This document shows, in pieces, positions 16,505 to 24,420 of a stretch of 64,000 bases of DNA (the first letter of the stretch is position 1; every line of letters starts with the position of its first letter). A program made the position numbers and the translations under genes. Source of the stretch: Methylobacterium sp. WSM2598 (GTDB lineage Bacteria > Pseudomonadota > Alphaproteobacteria > Rhizobiales > Beijerinckiaceae). The stretch is from the NCBI RefSeq assembly GCF_000379105.1, contig NZ_KB900609.1:5730763-5794762 (forward strand), read 5' to 3'. The notes below the pieces were generated by a model, which was not told the origin of the DNA, made no database searches, and was given only the letters and a program-made list of their open reading frames with translations.

Positions 16505-16963
16505 TCAGAGCCTGGCCGCCATGAGCGCGTGACTCGCCCGGGTGTCGTGGTCGCCCGGGCCCGGTCCGATGGGGCCGAAATCGCCCCGGAGGGCCTTCAG
16601 GGCGTTGCGCTCGACCTCGATCTCGCGGGCCGTGCGGAAGCCGAGCCGCCGTAGCACCGGCAAGGGCGGGCACCAGCCCTGGACGGCGTGCTGGAGCAGG
16701 AACGCCGTCACCGCCAGCGGCAGGGCGAGCCAGCGCCGGTCGGCGGTCATGCCGAGGACGGTTCCGGTGAGCGCCAGCGTCGCGGCATTGGCCTCCAGCG
16801 TCCGCTCGATGTCCCACTCCGCGTCGAGCTCACGCAATCGGTGACCGATCGCCTGCGGGTGCTCGGCATGCCAGCGGACGCTCGCTTCGAGGTCGGCAGC
16901 GATGCGCCGGTTGTCGCGCGCGCCTGTGTGAAGCGGGACCCGCTCCGCGGTGCCGGGGATCAT
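16505..16963 (-). CDS. DUF2892/YgaP-type membrane protein
   Basis: A 152-residue protein from ATG 16963, chosen over an upstream ATG at 16999 because that one lies inside the operator palindrome and a GAGGGAGA ribosome-binding site precedes 16963. Two membrane segments (about LALTGTVLGMTA and WLALPLAVTAFLLQHAVQG) are followed by CPPLPVLRRLGFRTAREIE, the hallmark of the DUF2892 domain found in YgaP-like proteins and in BigR regulons. The N-terminal half (RRIAADLEASVRWHAEHPQA) is helical and soluble. It is divergent from the transporter genes, sharing the AT-rich operator. Confidence 0.75.
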   Translation of the reverse strand: MIPGTAERVPLHTGARDNRRIAADLEASVRWHAEHPQAIGHRLRELDAEWDIERTLEANAATLALTGTVLGMTADRRWLALPLAVTAFLLQHAVQGWCPPLPVLRRLGFRTAREIEVERNALKALRGDFGPIGPGPGDHDTRASHALMAARL

Positions 16964-16984
16964 CGGCCGTCTCCCTCTTGACGT

Positions 16985-17006
16985 TAAATTAGATTTCACT
17001 AATTAA
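16985..17006. promoter_or_regulatory. AT-rich palindromic operator (BigR-type, putative)
   Basis: TAAATTAG at 16985-16992 and CTAATTAA at 16999-17006 are inverted repeats (7 of 8 pairs) around ATTTCA, standing out from the GC-rich surroundings. The core TTAGATTTCACTAA recurs, 10 of 14 bases identical, in front of soxC. A second, perfect palindrome (GCATCA at 17007-17012, TGATGC at 17020-17025) adjoins it. It lies between divergent sulfide-metabolism genes, as expected for a persulfide-sensing ArsR repressor operator. Confidence 0.6.
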
Positions 17007-17126
17007 GCATCATCTAATGTGATGCAACGGGGTGCGGGGCACCCGGTCCATGACAACCCCGGAGGCAGCGCAAGGATCGGGCGCCGCCCGCCGGTTTGCC
17101 CCTGCCGCGGCCCTGGAGTGATTACC

Positions 17127-17552
17127 ATGAACGGCTTCACGCCACTCGGCGCCTCCTTCGGCGGCGTCATGATCGGGGCTTCCGCGGCCCTGTTCCTGCT
17201 CCTCAACGGACGCATCGCCGGCATCAGCGGCATCCTCGGCGGGCTGCTCGCCCCACCCTCGCGCGAGACCGGGTGGCGGGTCGCCTTCCTGGCCGGCCTC
17301 GTCCTCGCACCGCTGGTCTACGCCTGTCTGGGAGGAGGCCTGCCGCCGGTGACGGTCGACGCCTCGTTCCCGCTCCTCGTGCTCGCGGGCCTGCTCGTCG
17401 GGTTCGGCGCGCGCCTCGGGGCGGGCTGCACGAGCGGCCACGGCGTCTGCGGCATCGGTCGCGGCTCGCCCCGCTCCCTCGTCGCGACCGGCACCTTCAT
17501 GGCCGTCGCCATCCTGACCGTCCTCGTCACTCGCCACCTGCTCGGAGGCTGA
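17127..17552 (+). CDS. Half-size YeeE/YedE transporter protein (PmpA-like)
   Basis: A 141-residue membrane protein from ATG 17127; the reading frame extends further upstream but without coding character, and CTGGAG precedes 17127. It has about four hydrophobic segments and the YeeE motif GARLGAGCTSGHGVCGIGRGS with two conserved cysteines. It pairs with the next gene; together the two half-size proteins equal one full-length YeeE transporter. Such tandem pairs are called PmpA/PmpB in BigR regulons. Predicted role: transport of a sulfur compound across the inner membrane. Confidence 0.85.
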   Translation: MNGFTPLGASFGGVMIGASAALFLLLNGRIAGISGILGGLLAPPSRETGWRVAFLAGLVLAPLVYACLGGGLPPVTVDASFPLLVLAGLLVGFGARLGAGCTSGHGVCGIGRGSPRSLVATGTFMAVAILTVLVTRHLLGG

Positions 17553-17554
17553 GC

Positions 17555-18004
17555 ATGGCCAAGATCGCTTCCGCATGCGCCGCCGGCCTGCTGTTCGGGC
17601 TCGGCCTGCTCGTCTCCGGCATGGCCAACCCGGCCAAGGTCCTCGCCTTCCTCGACGTGACCGGACGCTGGGACCCGAGCCTCGCCCTCGTCATGGCGGG
17701 CGCCGTCGCGGTCTCTGCCGCCGGCGACTGGGTCGCGAGGCGCCGCGGCCGGCCGGTGCTGGCATCGCAGCTGGCGATCCCGACCCGGCGCGATCTCGAC
17801 CCGCGCCTGATCGCCGGCGCCGCGGTCTTCGGCCTCGGCTGGGGCTTGGCCGGCCTGTGCCCCGGGCCCGCTCTGACCATCCTGACGGTCGTGCCGGGCC
17901 CCGCCGCGACTTTCGTCGCCGCCATGGTCATCGGCATGCTGCTGGTCCGCCTCGTTCCCTCGGCGGGCTCGAAGCCGGCGGCGGTGCAGGGAGCTGACGC
18001 GTGA
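17555..18004 (+). CDS. Half-size YeeE/YedE transporter protein (PmpB-like)
   Basis: A 149-residue membrane protein, start ATG 17555 two bases after the previous stop. It opens with a TM segment (ACAAGLLFGLGLLVSGM) and the family motif NPAKVLAFLDVTGRWDPSL, and later has GLGWGLAGLCPGPALTIL, the second half of the YeeE cysteine signature. It forms the complementary half to the preceding protein. The stop overlaps the next start (TGATG), so the three transporter genes are translationally coupled. Confidence 0.85.
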   Translation: MAKIASACAAGLLFGLGLLVSGMANPAKVLAFLDVTGRWDPSLALVMAGAVAVSAAGDWVARRRGRPVLASQLAIPTRRDLDPRLIAGAAVFGLGWGLAGLCPGPALTILTVVPGPAATFVAAMVIGMLLVRLVPSAGSKPAAVQGADA

Positions 18005-18810
18005 TGCCCGGCTTGCTGACATCCGGCCTCGCGACCGGCTCGGGCGGGGTCGTCGGCGTGATCCTCGGCCTCGTCGGCGGGGGTGGCTCGATCCTCGCGG
18101 TCCCGCTCCTGACCGACGTGGTCGGGGTGAGCTCGCCCCACGTGGCCATCGGCACCAGCGCCCTGGCGGTCTCGGTCAGCGCGGCCGGCAACCTCGTCCC
18201 GCAATGGCGGGCCGGGAACGTGAAGTGGCGGTGCGCGGCGGCGTTCTCGCTCGCCGGCATTCTCGGTGCGCTCGCCGGCTCGGCCTCGGCCAAGGCGGTC
18301 GACGGACAGAGTCTGCTGGCGCTGTTCGGGGTGGTGATGCTCGTCGTCGGGGGCCTGATGCTGCGCAAGCGGCGCAGCGAGGGCGATCCGGACGTGCGCC
18401 TGACCAGGCGGAGCGCCCCGGTGCTCCTGCCCTGGCTGCTCGGGATCGGGTTCTCGGTGGGCCTGTTCTCCGGCTTCTTCGGCATCGGCGGGGGTTTCCT
18501 GATCGTGCCGGGGCTGATGCTGGCGACGTCCATGCCGCTGCCGATGGCCATCGGCACCTCGCTGGTGGCGGTCAGCGCCTTCGGGGCCGCCACCGCGGCG
18601 AGTTACGCCGCCTCCGGCCTGATCGACTGGCCGCTGGCCGGCCTGTTCATCCTGGGCGGCGTGCTCGGCGGCCTCGTCGGCGCCCGCCTCGGCAAGCGCC
18701 TCGCCGGGCACAAGCGCGCCCTGACCCTCACCTTCGCCGGCCTCGTCATCCTGGTCGGCCTCTCCATCGTCGCCCGCGGGGGCCTGCCGCTCCTCGGCGC
18801 GGCGACCTGA
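18004..18810 (+). CDS. TauE/SafE-family sulfite/sulfonate exporter
   Basis: A 268-residue TSUP-family permease with about eight hydrophobic segments and two related halves, each opening with a glycine-rich signature: GLVGGGGSILAVPLL and FFGIGGGFLIVPGLML. I chose ATG 18004 (TGATG overlap) over GTG 18001. TauE/SafE proteins export sulfite, sulfoacetate or related anions. In this persulfide-oxidation operon it probably removes sulfite produced by the downstream persulfide dioxygenase-like enzyme. Confidence 0.87.
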   Translation: MPGLLTSGLATGSGGVVGVILGLVGGGGSILAVPLLTDVVGVSSPHVAIGTSALAVSVSAAGNLVPQWRAGNVKWRCAAAFSLAGILGALAGSASAKAVDGQSLLALFGVVMLVVGGLMLRKRRSEGDPDVRLTRRSAPVLLPWLLGIGFSVGLFSGFFGIGGGFLIVPGLMLATSMPLPMAIGTSLVAVSAFGAATAASYAASGLIDWPLAGLFILGGVLGGLVGARLGKRLAGHKRALTLTFAGLVILVGLSIVARGGLPLLGAAT

Positions 18811-18829
18811 ACCCGGAAGGAGGAGATCC

Positions 18830-19741
18830 ATGTCGGACCAGACCACCGCGCCCTTGCGCGGGCGTCCCATCGTGACGGGCTTCCACGACGCGCCGACCGG
18901 CAGCATCCAGTACGTCGTCGCGGACCCCGAGACGAAGCGCTGCGCCATCATCGACCCGGTGCTCGACTTCGACCCGAAGTCCGGCGCGACCGCCACCCGT
19001 TCCGCCGACACCCTGCTCGCCCATATCGAGCGCGAAGGCTACGCGCTGGAGTGGATCCTCGACACGCACCCGCACGCCGACCACTTCTCGGCGGCGGGCT
19101 ACCTGCACGACAGGACGGGGGTCCCGACCGCCATCGGCGAGAAGGTCGTCGAGGTGCAGCGGCTCTGGAAGGGACTCTACAACCTGCCCGACGGGTTTCG
19201 GACGGACGGCTCGCAGTGGTCGCGCCTGTTCGCCGACGGCGAGCACTTCCGGATCGGCACCCTGGACGTCGAGGTGATGTTCACGCCGGGCCACACCCTG
19301 GCCTCCATCGCCTACCGGGTCGGGGATGCCGCCTTCATCCACGACACCTTGTTCATGCCGGACAGCGGCTCGGCGCGGGCCGACTTCCCGGGCGGCAACG
19401 CGCACGCGCTCTGGCGCAGCATCCAGCGCATCATGGCGCTTCCGGACGAGACGCGGCTGTTCACCGGGCACGATTACCGCCCGGGTGGGCGCCAGGCCGC
19501 CTGGGAGAGCACGGTCGCCCGGCAGCGGGCCGAGAACACGCATCTGACGGAGACCGGGACCGAGGAGGCGTTCGTGCGGATGCGCGAGGCGCGCGATCGC
19601 GAGCTGCCGATGCCCAAGCTCATCCTGCATTCGCTGCAGGTGAATATCCGGGGCGGCCGGCTGCCGGAACCCGAGGCGAACGGGAGGCGCTACCTGAAGA
19701 TCCCGCTGAATGCGCTCGACGGCGCGGCTTGGGGCGAGTGA
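18830..19741 (+). CDS. Persulfide dioxygenase-like MBL hydrolase (Blh/ETHE1 type)
   Basis: A 303-residue cytoplasmic MBL-fold protein. Metal motifs are THPHADHFSAAGYL, TPGHTLASIAY, HDTLFMPDSGSARADFPGG and GHDYRPGGR. The phrase DSGSARADFPGG and the C-terminal LHSLQVNIRGGRLPEPEANG are typical of Blh-type persulfide dioxygenases controlled by BigR. The likely reaction is oxidation of glutathione persulfide to sulfite. GGAGGAG precedes the start. Its neighbours, exporter and rhodanese, complete a sulfide-detoxification route. Confidence 0.88.
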   Translation: MSDQTTAPLRGRPIVTGFHDAPTGSIQYVVADPETKRCAIIDPVLDFDPKSGATATRSADTLLAHIEREGYALEWILDTHPHADHFSAAGYLHDRTGVPTAIGEKVVEVQRLWKGLYNLPDGFRTDGSQWSRLFADGEHFRIGTLDVEVMFTPGHTLASIAYRVGDAAFIHDTLFMPDSGSARADFPGGNAHALWRSIQRIMALPDETRLFTGHDYRPGGRQAAWESTVARQRAENTHLTETGTEEAFVRMREARDRELPMPKLILHSLQVNIRGGRLPEPEANGRRYLKIPLNALDGAAWGE

Positions 19742-19752
19742 CGGAGGTGACC

Positions 19753-20139
19753 ATGACCACGAAGAGCGCGAAGGACTTGGTGGCTGAGGCCAACCGCGAG
19801 GTGGAGACTCTGTCGGCCGAGGAGGCGCTGGCGCGCCTCGGGCAGCCGGACACGGTGTTCGTCGACGTGCGCGAGGGCGAGGAGGTGGCCAAGAGCGGCA
19901 AGATCGCAGGCGCGGTTCACGTGCCGCGCGGCTTTCTGGAATTCCAGGCCGATCCGGCAAGCCCGACCCATAAGGCCGAACTCGGGGGTGGCAGGCGGCT
20001 GGTCCTCTACTGTGGATCAGGGAGCCGCTCGGCCCTGGCCGCCCAGACGCTCAAGACCATGGGGCTGGGTCGGGTGGCTCACGTCGCTGGCGGCTTCTCT
20101 GCGCTGGAGAAGGCGGGTGCGCCGGTCGAACGGGGGTGA
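19753..20139 (+). CDS. Rhodanese-domain sulfurtransferase
   Basis: A 128-residue single-domain rhodanese. Domain elements are TVFVDVREGEEVAKSGKIAG at the start, HVPRGFLEFQAD, and the active-site loop LYCGSGSRSALAA with the catalytic cysteine. The C-terminal helix is GGFSALEKAGAPVE. It would move sulfane sulfur between thiols, supplying or consuming the persulfide substrate of the upstream dioxygenase-like enzyme. GGAGGTGACC stands directly before the start. It is the last gene of the operon. Confidence 0.9.
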   Translation: MTTKSAKDLVAEANREVETLSAEEALARLGQPDTVFVDVREGEEVAKSGKIAGAVHVPRGFLEFQADPASPTHKAELGGGRRLVLYCGSGSRSALAAQTLKTMGLGRVAHVAGGFSALEKAGAPVERG

Positions 20140-20280
20140 ACGGAAAGCGGCCGCTGTTCGGCGCCTAACCTCCCCACACGGATCGTCCCTGGCGACGCGA
20201 TGTCATTCGGGGACGGTCTGCGTCTGCTTCGAACCGTGAAGCAGACCTCAGATGGGCCGCTTCTTTGGGTCCGCTGCGCG

Positions 20281-20982
20281 TCAAGATCGTCCAATTCGGA
20301 GTGCCATCCGGGATAGCCGAAAGTTCACGAGAGGGATGGATCCGCTCAGGAAATCGAGCGGGCCGCCGCGAGCAAAGCTCCACGTTGCGGCTCCAAACGA
20401 CACGCTCGCCCGTATCAAAGCTTCGGTCACGCGAATATCCTCGTGATCTTCGTGACGTAATGACCGCTGCACGATTGTCATCCGCAGCGGCCAACGGCCC
20501 GGTATCGCGATTCGGTTCCTAAACACGAGCTTCGCGAGTTCCCGCTCTGCACCCGCCGTTGCCCTTGCCTCAAAACTTACGGCTCCAGGACTGACACTCC
20601 TCCGAACCCGGAACACGGCTTCCTGCTTGGGGATGCTCCACATCGCGCGCGCTCCCGCGATCGAGGCTGGGTGATCGACCCAGATCTCGGGCACGCTCAG
20701 CGCGAGTTGCCAACCGTACCCGACCTGAATCGCGGCCATTGCCTCGTTGTAGGCCAGAACACCGGTCGGTTCGTACACGGCGAAGGCCGTTCCAAGGAGC
20801 GCGCGGCCCATCATGATCACCGGCCGCACGTCCCGTGCCAACCAACCTGCCGGCAGGCGGGACGCTTCGACCCGCCACAGCGAGACGAAAGCTGTCCCCT
20901 GAAGGCGCCAGGGCGGCGGCGGATAGCTCACCCCGTTCGGATCGATCGGCCAGGTCGACGGTCCTGCAGTCATTTCGGTCAC
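20281..20982 (-). CDS. Acetoacetate decarboxylase-like family protein
   Basis: A 233-residue protein whose pattern fits the acetoacetate decarboxylase fold: PPPPWRLQGTAFVSLWRV at the start, VYEPTGVLAYNEAMAAIQVG, then the segment MWSIPKQEAVF that aligns with the family region carrying the catalytic lysine. The real reaction is unknown, because many family members are not decarboxylases but aldolase- or dehydratase-like enzymes in secondary metabolism. It is a lone gene with lower GC than the sulfur genes, and repeats separate it from the enolase-like gene. Confidence 0.6.
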   Translation of the reverse strand: MTEMTAGPSTWPIDPNGVSYPPPPWRLQGTAFVSLWRVEASRLPAGWLARDVRPVIMMGRALLGTAFAVYEPTGVLAYNEAMAAIQVGYGWQLALSVPEIWVDHPASIAGARAMWSIPKQEAVFRVRRSVSPGAVSFEARATAGAERELAKLVFRNRIAIPGRWPLRMTIVQRSLRHEDHEDIRVTEALIRASVSFGAATWSFARGGPLDFLSGSIPLVNFRLSRMALRIGRS

Positions 20983-21097
20983 GCTTTGCCGACAATATCG
21001 ATCACCTCTCCGCGGTCAGTCCGCCAGGGCGGCCTATCAACGCGATGAACTCGCGATCGGCAGACAAGACGCCGCTCGGTATGCGGCGGCGCCGTCT

Positions 21098-21136
21098 AGA
21101 GCGGCACCCGATCACGTTGCAACCGGGTGCCGCTCT
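21098..21136. repeat. Perfect 13-bp inverted repeat
   Basis: AGAGCGGCACCCG at 21098-21110 and CGGGTGCCGCTCT at 21124-21136 are perfectly complementary around a 13-base loop that itself holds GTTGCAAC. This resembles dispersed extragenic palindromes of Methylobacterium genomes (from general knowledge, not a search). Confidence 0.7.
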
Positions 21137-21153
21137 CGATCTTTGATCTTGCC

Positions 21154-21196
21154 GCATTTTCCGCGACGAACCGGCATCCACTTCGTCGGAAAATGC
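21154..21196. repeat. Second extragenic inverted repeat
   Basis: GCATTTTCC (21154-21162) plus GACGAA (21165-21170) pair with TTCGTC (21182-21187) and GGAAAATGC (21188-21196), 15 bp in all with a two-base bulge. It is adjacent to the previous palindrome and may work as a terminator for the enolase-like gene or be a dispersed repeat. Confidence 0.65.
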
Positions 21197-21318
21197 TCTA
21201 GCGTGCCGATCGCATGCTCCCGGCGGTCGCCGCGCTGGTCAGGCCCTTCTTGTCTTTCGATCTCTTCTATCGGTCGTCGTCAGCATCGGGAAAATCATCC
21301 GGCAACCGCCGGCCGCGC

Positions 21319-22620
21319 TCAGGACGATGGCGCAGCCTCCTTGAACGGCAGTGCCGACCAGCCCGCGAAGACCGCATCGTCCCCCAAGCACTCCTCGATG
21401 CGAAGCACCTCGTTCCACTTGGCCATTCGCTCCGACCGGGAGAACGAACCGACCTTGAGCTGGCCGGCATCCCAGCCGACAGCCAGATGGGCGATGGTCG
21501 TATCTTCCGTCTCGCCCGAGCGGGCCGACACGATGGTGCCGAAACCCGCCTCCTTCGCAGCGAGGAGGGCCGCGTGGGTCTCGGCGAGGGTGCCCGCTTG
21601 GTTCGGCTTGATCAGCACCGCATTGGCCGAACGATCGCCAGCTGCGCGTGTCACGCGCTTCGCATCGGTGACGAAGAAGTCATCGCCGATGATCTGACAG
21701 TGCCGGCCATAGCTCGCCGTGAACGCCTTGAACCCGTCGACGTCGTCCTCGGCCACCGGATCCTCAATGGACACGATCGGGTAGGCATCGAGCCAGCTCC
21801 CGAGCATGTCGATCATCCCGGCCGTATCCAGCGTCCGGCCGTCGAGAGCCAGGACATAGGCTCCGGCCCGACCGAACTCCGAGGCCGCGACATCCAGCGA
21901 GATCGCCACGTCGGCGCCCGGCCTGAAGCCCGCAGCCTCGAGCGCGAGCATGAGGGTATCCAGGGCCTCCTCGTTGGACGCGAAAACGGGCCAGTACCCG
22001 CCCTCGTCGGCGACGCCCTGAAGCTTGCCGGCCCTCCGCATCAACGCACCGGCTGCGCGATAGATCTCCGCAGTCCAGTCCAGCGCCTCGGCGAAGGACC
22101 CGGCACCGGGGCACATCACCATGAAGTCCTGGATGTCGACGCGCCTCTCGGCGTGCGCCCCGCCGCCGAAGATCTGGATCTCCGGAAGGGGGATGCGCAC
22201 CTGCCGAGACCCGGCCAGCAGCTTCCAGACCGGAAGCCCGACGGCACGGGCCCGCGCGTGCAGCACGGCCATGGATGTCGCCACGGTGGCGTTGCCGCCC
22301 AGCCGGGACTTGTCGGGCGTGCCGTCGAGCGCGATCATCGCCGCATCGATCGCCGGAGGATCGCTCGCGTCCATTCCCACGAGCGCCCGGGCGATCGGCC
22401 CGTTCACGTTGCCGATCGCCCGGCGCACGTCGAGGCCACCGAATGCCTCGCCCCCGTCACGCAGGTCGATCGCTTCGCCCGAGCCGGTGGACGCTCCCGC
22501 CGGTGCGATGGCGCGGCCGACCGCGTGGCCGCCCACCGTGACCTCCACCTCGACAGTAGGGCGACCGCGGGAGTCCCACAGGCGGCGTCCGTGCACGGAC
22601 GTGATGGTCATGCTGGTCAA
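21319..22620 (-). CDS. Divergent enolase paralogue
   Basis: A 433-residue enolase-superfamily protein of normal enolase length. Conserved elements: APAGASTGSGEA, GGGAHAERRVDIQDFMV, VADEGGYWP, the metal-ligand regions SLDVAASEF, SIEDPVAEDD and IIGDDFF, the catalytic Lys in LIKPNQAGT, and LKVGSFSRSERMAKWNE. Two changes fall at active-site positions: the usual QEF is QDF (Glu to Asp), and the usual SHRSGETED is SARSGETED (His to Ala, the loop that contacts phosphoenolpyruvate). It is therefore probably not the glycolytic enolase. Its start overlaps the stop of a phosphotransferase gene by four bases, so kinase and enolase-like enzyme likely act in one pathway: phosphorylation, then elimination. 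Confidence 0.85.
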   Translation of the reverse strand: MTSMTITSVHGRRLWDSRGRPTVEVEVTVGGHAVGRAIAPAGASTGSGEAIDLRDGGEAFGGLDVRRAIGNVNGPIARALVGMDASDPPAIDAAMIALDGTPDKSRLGGNATVATSMAVLHARARAVGLPVWKLLAGSRQVRIPLPEIQIFGGGAHAERRVDIQDFMVMCPGAGSFAEALDWTAEIYRAAGALMRRAGKLQGVADEGGYWPVFASNEEALDTLMLALEAAGFRPGADVAISLDVAASEFGRAGAYVLALDGRTLDTAGMIDMLGSWLDAYPIVSIEDPVAEDDVDGFKAFTASYGRHCQIIGDDFFVTDAKRVTRAAGDRSANAVLIKPNQAGTLAETHAALLAAKEAGFGTIVSARSGETEDTTIAHLAVGWDAGQLKVGSFSRSERMAKWNEVLRIEECLGDDAVFAGWSALPFKEAAPSS

Positions 22621-23642
22621 TTCAGGACCTCCCTCGCCCAGTCTTGCCGGATCTGTGAGAGCTGCCGCGGGCGGCTCACGATCAGATGACGGGCCACGCG
22701 CCTGACGAGCTCGCGGTCAGCCTCCGCCGTGATGTACTCCGCGGGCGACTTTCCATCGATGCGGCCCAGGAACAGCGCCGGCAGAAGGCGGGCTGCCCGC
22801 ACCTCCACGCTCTCGGGCGCCTCCCAGCACACGCGGGAGAGATAGGACGACGCGAGCGCATCGAAGCAGGCCAGGTAGTCCGTCGCGTGCGGCCTCCTCC
22901 AGACGCACTTGAGGAGGAGATGGTTGAGGCAGAATGCCAGGTCGAAGGCCGGCTCGCCGTACCACGCACATTCGGCATCGAGCAGCACGGGTCCGGCCGG
23001 ACCGGCAAGGATGTTCTTCGGGCTGACGTCGCCATGCACCATGACGACCTTGCTCTGGATCGTCGCCCGAGAGAGGGCGAAGAGCTCCTCCGCGAGGTCG
23101 CCGTGGCGCCTCGCTGTTGCCTCGAGGTAGGGTTCGAGGCGGATGGCGTGGAACGTCTCGTCATTGGCAAAGCGCCGCGCCACTTCGGCCGAATGAGCCG
23201 TCGCGTTGTGGATGGTGGCGATGGTTTGGCCAACCGCCGACGCGAAGGCGGGCCTCGCCCGGCCATCGCGGAGCTCGTCCTTCCAGATCGGATGGCGAGC
23301 GGGATCCAGGTAGGTCATCGCGAACACGCCCAAGTCAGGGTCGTGCGCGATGATGTCCGGCACGGCGTGCGGGACGGCGCGCCGTGCCTCGATGAACCAG
23401 CCCACCTCGCTCTTATTGCGCGAGACGGGGGCATTCCATTCCTGCGCGACGCGCAGGCGCGCCAGCGCCTTTTTGACGACGAAGGTGCGCTCGCCGACCT
23501 CCACCCGAAAGATGTCCGACGCGACCCCACCGGTGAGCGGCACCAGCCGCATCGGCTCGCCGAGCGTCACCAGCCCGCACCGGTTGAGGAACTCGCTGAT
23601 CACCGTCTCGGCTTCGGCCGGCGATGCCGCCATGGCAGTCAT
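22617..23642 (-). CDS. APH-family small-molecule kinase
   Basis: A 341-residue aminoglycoside-phosphotransferase/choline-kinase-fold protein from ATG 23642. Kinase features: LVPLTGGVASDIFRVE (glycine-rich loop), TFVVKKAL (ATP lysine), the catalytic loop VMVHGDVSPKNILAG and the metal site LLDAECAWYGEPAFDLAF. The family phosphorylates hydroxyl groups of small molecules. Coupling to the enolase-like gene (ATGA overlap) indicates that the product may be a 2- or 3-phospho-hydroxy acid or similar. No resistance role is implied. Upstream of it lies a gene-poor stretch, so the pair probably forms its own operon. Confidence 0.82.
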   Translation of the reverse strand: MTAMAASPAEAETVISEFLNRCGLVTLGEPMRLVPLTGGVASDIFRVEVGERTFVVKKALARLRVAQEWNAPVSRNKSEVGWFIEARRAVPHAVPDIIAHDPDLGVFAMTYLDPARHPIWKDELRDGRARPAFASAVGQTIATIHNATAHSAEVARRFANDETFHAIRLEPYLEATARRHGDLAEELFALSRATIQSKVVMVHGDVSPKNILAGPAGPVLLDAECAWYGEPAFDLAFCLNHLLLKCVWRRPHATDYLACFDALASSYLSRVCWEAPESVEVRAARLLPALFLGRIDGKSPAEYITAEADRELVRRVARHLIVSRPRQLSQIRQDWAREVLN

Positions 23643-24420
23643 GTCGAACCCCAACGATCCACAGACGGGAAGGCATGGTGAGCACCAAATTCGCACCGAG
23701 CACAACGCTCATCGGGATAACGGACAGCGCCAGATCGGTGCTCGCCGTCGCATCCTCGATCCACCTCCCGGAGCGAGGTCGGGAAACAAGGTTGCTGACT
23801 GCATCGATCAAGGCGAAACCTCCCGCCGCGGCGCCGAGGAGGGCCGACGACAACGGCTGCAGGGTCATGCCCTGATAGAGACCGGGATCCCGCCCGTCTG
23901 CGCACGGCCGAGCTTCGCGGGGGCACGGTCCCGCTGGTGCGCCCGACGCGGGAGCGCCCGGGACGTGGGCATGTGAGACAAGTGGATCGGGAGACCGCCA
24001 TTCCGGAAAGCACCCGCAACCGGACATTCCCGACACGCGCTACGAATGTCCGGAAGGGGTCAATAGCCTGGGTTGCGCGAGCACCGCTGGAAGGTCCGAG
24101 TGGCGTCCGAAGCTCGGGTCGAGCGAGGACGAATCGAAGGTCCGAGTCGGGTCGCAAGCTGCTGCTCCAGGCCAAGGTCGAGTCGCTCCACGAGGGCAGT
24201 CAACCCGCTGGTTCGCGGCCTCTGGGGCGCGGGCATCGACGGTCATGACCACCCAGTGCGGCGCGCACGTCCGGCAATTCGCCCGCCGGGCAACGGGGAG
24301 AATCGTGAAGCCGTCGCCCCGGCCGATCCCCGTCCCGGCGCCGCGATTCGCCCAAATGCCGCGCGGGGCGGCCCCCTGTCTCAAGGAGCCGCCCCGCGAC
24401 GCCGCGGAACTCGGGCCCCG
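23643..24420. other. Gene-poor stretch with degenerate frames and a palindrome
   Basis: No confident gene. On the minus strand a frame starting near 23868 translates to a coherent-looking hydrophobic piece (LLGAAAGGFALIDAVSNLVS) but runs into the kinase gene; it may be the remnant of a small membrane-protein gene. The stretch also holds a 9-bp inverted repeat at 24021-24052. Codon usage is mixed, suggesting decayed sequence. Confidence 0.45.
24021..24052. repeat. 9-bp inverted repeat
   Basis: CGGACATTC at 24021-24029 and GAATGTCCG at 24044-24052 are perfectly complementary, 14 bases apart. A similar GAATGTCCG word occurs at 39058-39066 next to the right end of the 35.5-39.2 kb cassette, so this may be a dispersed repeat fragment. 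Confidence 0.5.

Larger units (their letters stand above)
20996..21318. other. Intergenic region with two extragenic palindromes
   Basis: About 320 bases between the acetoacetate-decarboxylase-like and enolase-like genes with no convincing reading frame. It contains the two palindromes listed separately. Both genes run on the minus strand, so this stretch is downstream of the enolase-like gene and upstream of the decarboxylase-like gene. Confidence 0.55.

Noticed and set aside
23413..23868. Minus-strand frame beginning MTLQPLSSALLGAAAGG
   Set aside because: The first part is hydrophobic and protein-like, but the frame runs deep into the kinase gene and has no good stop or ribosome-binding site. 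It is kept only as a possible remnant of a membrane-protein gene.
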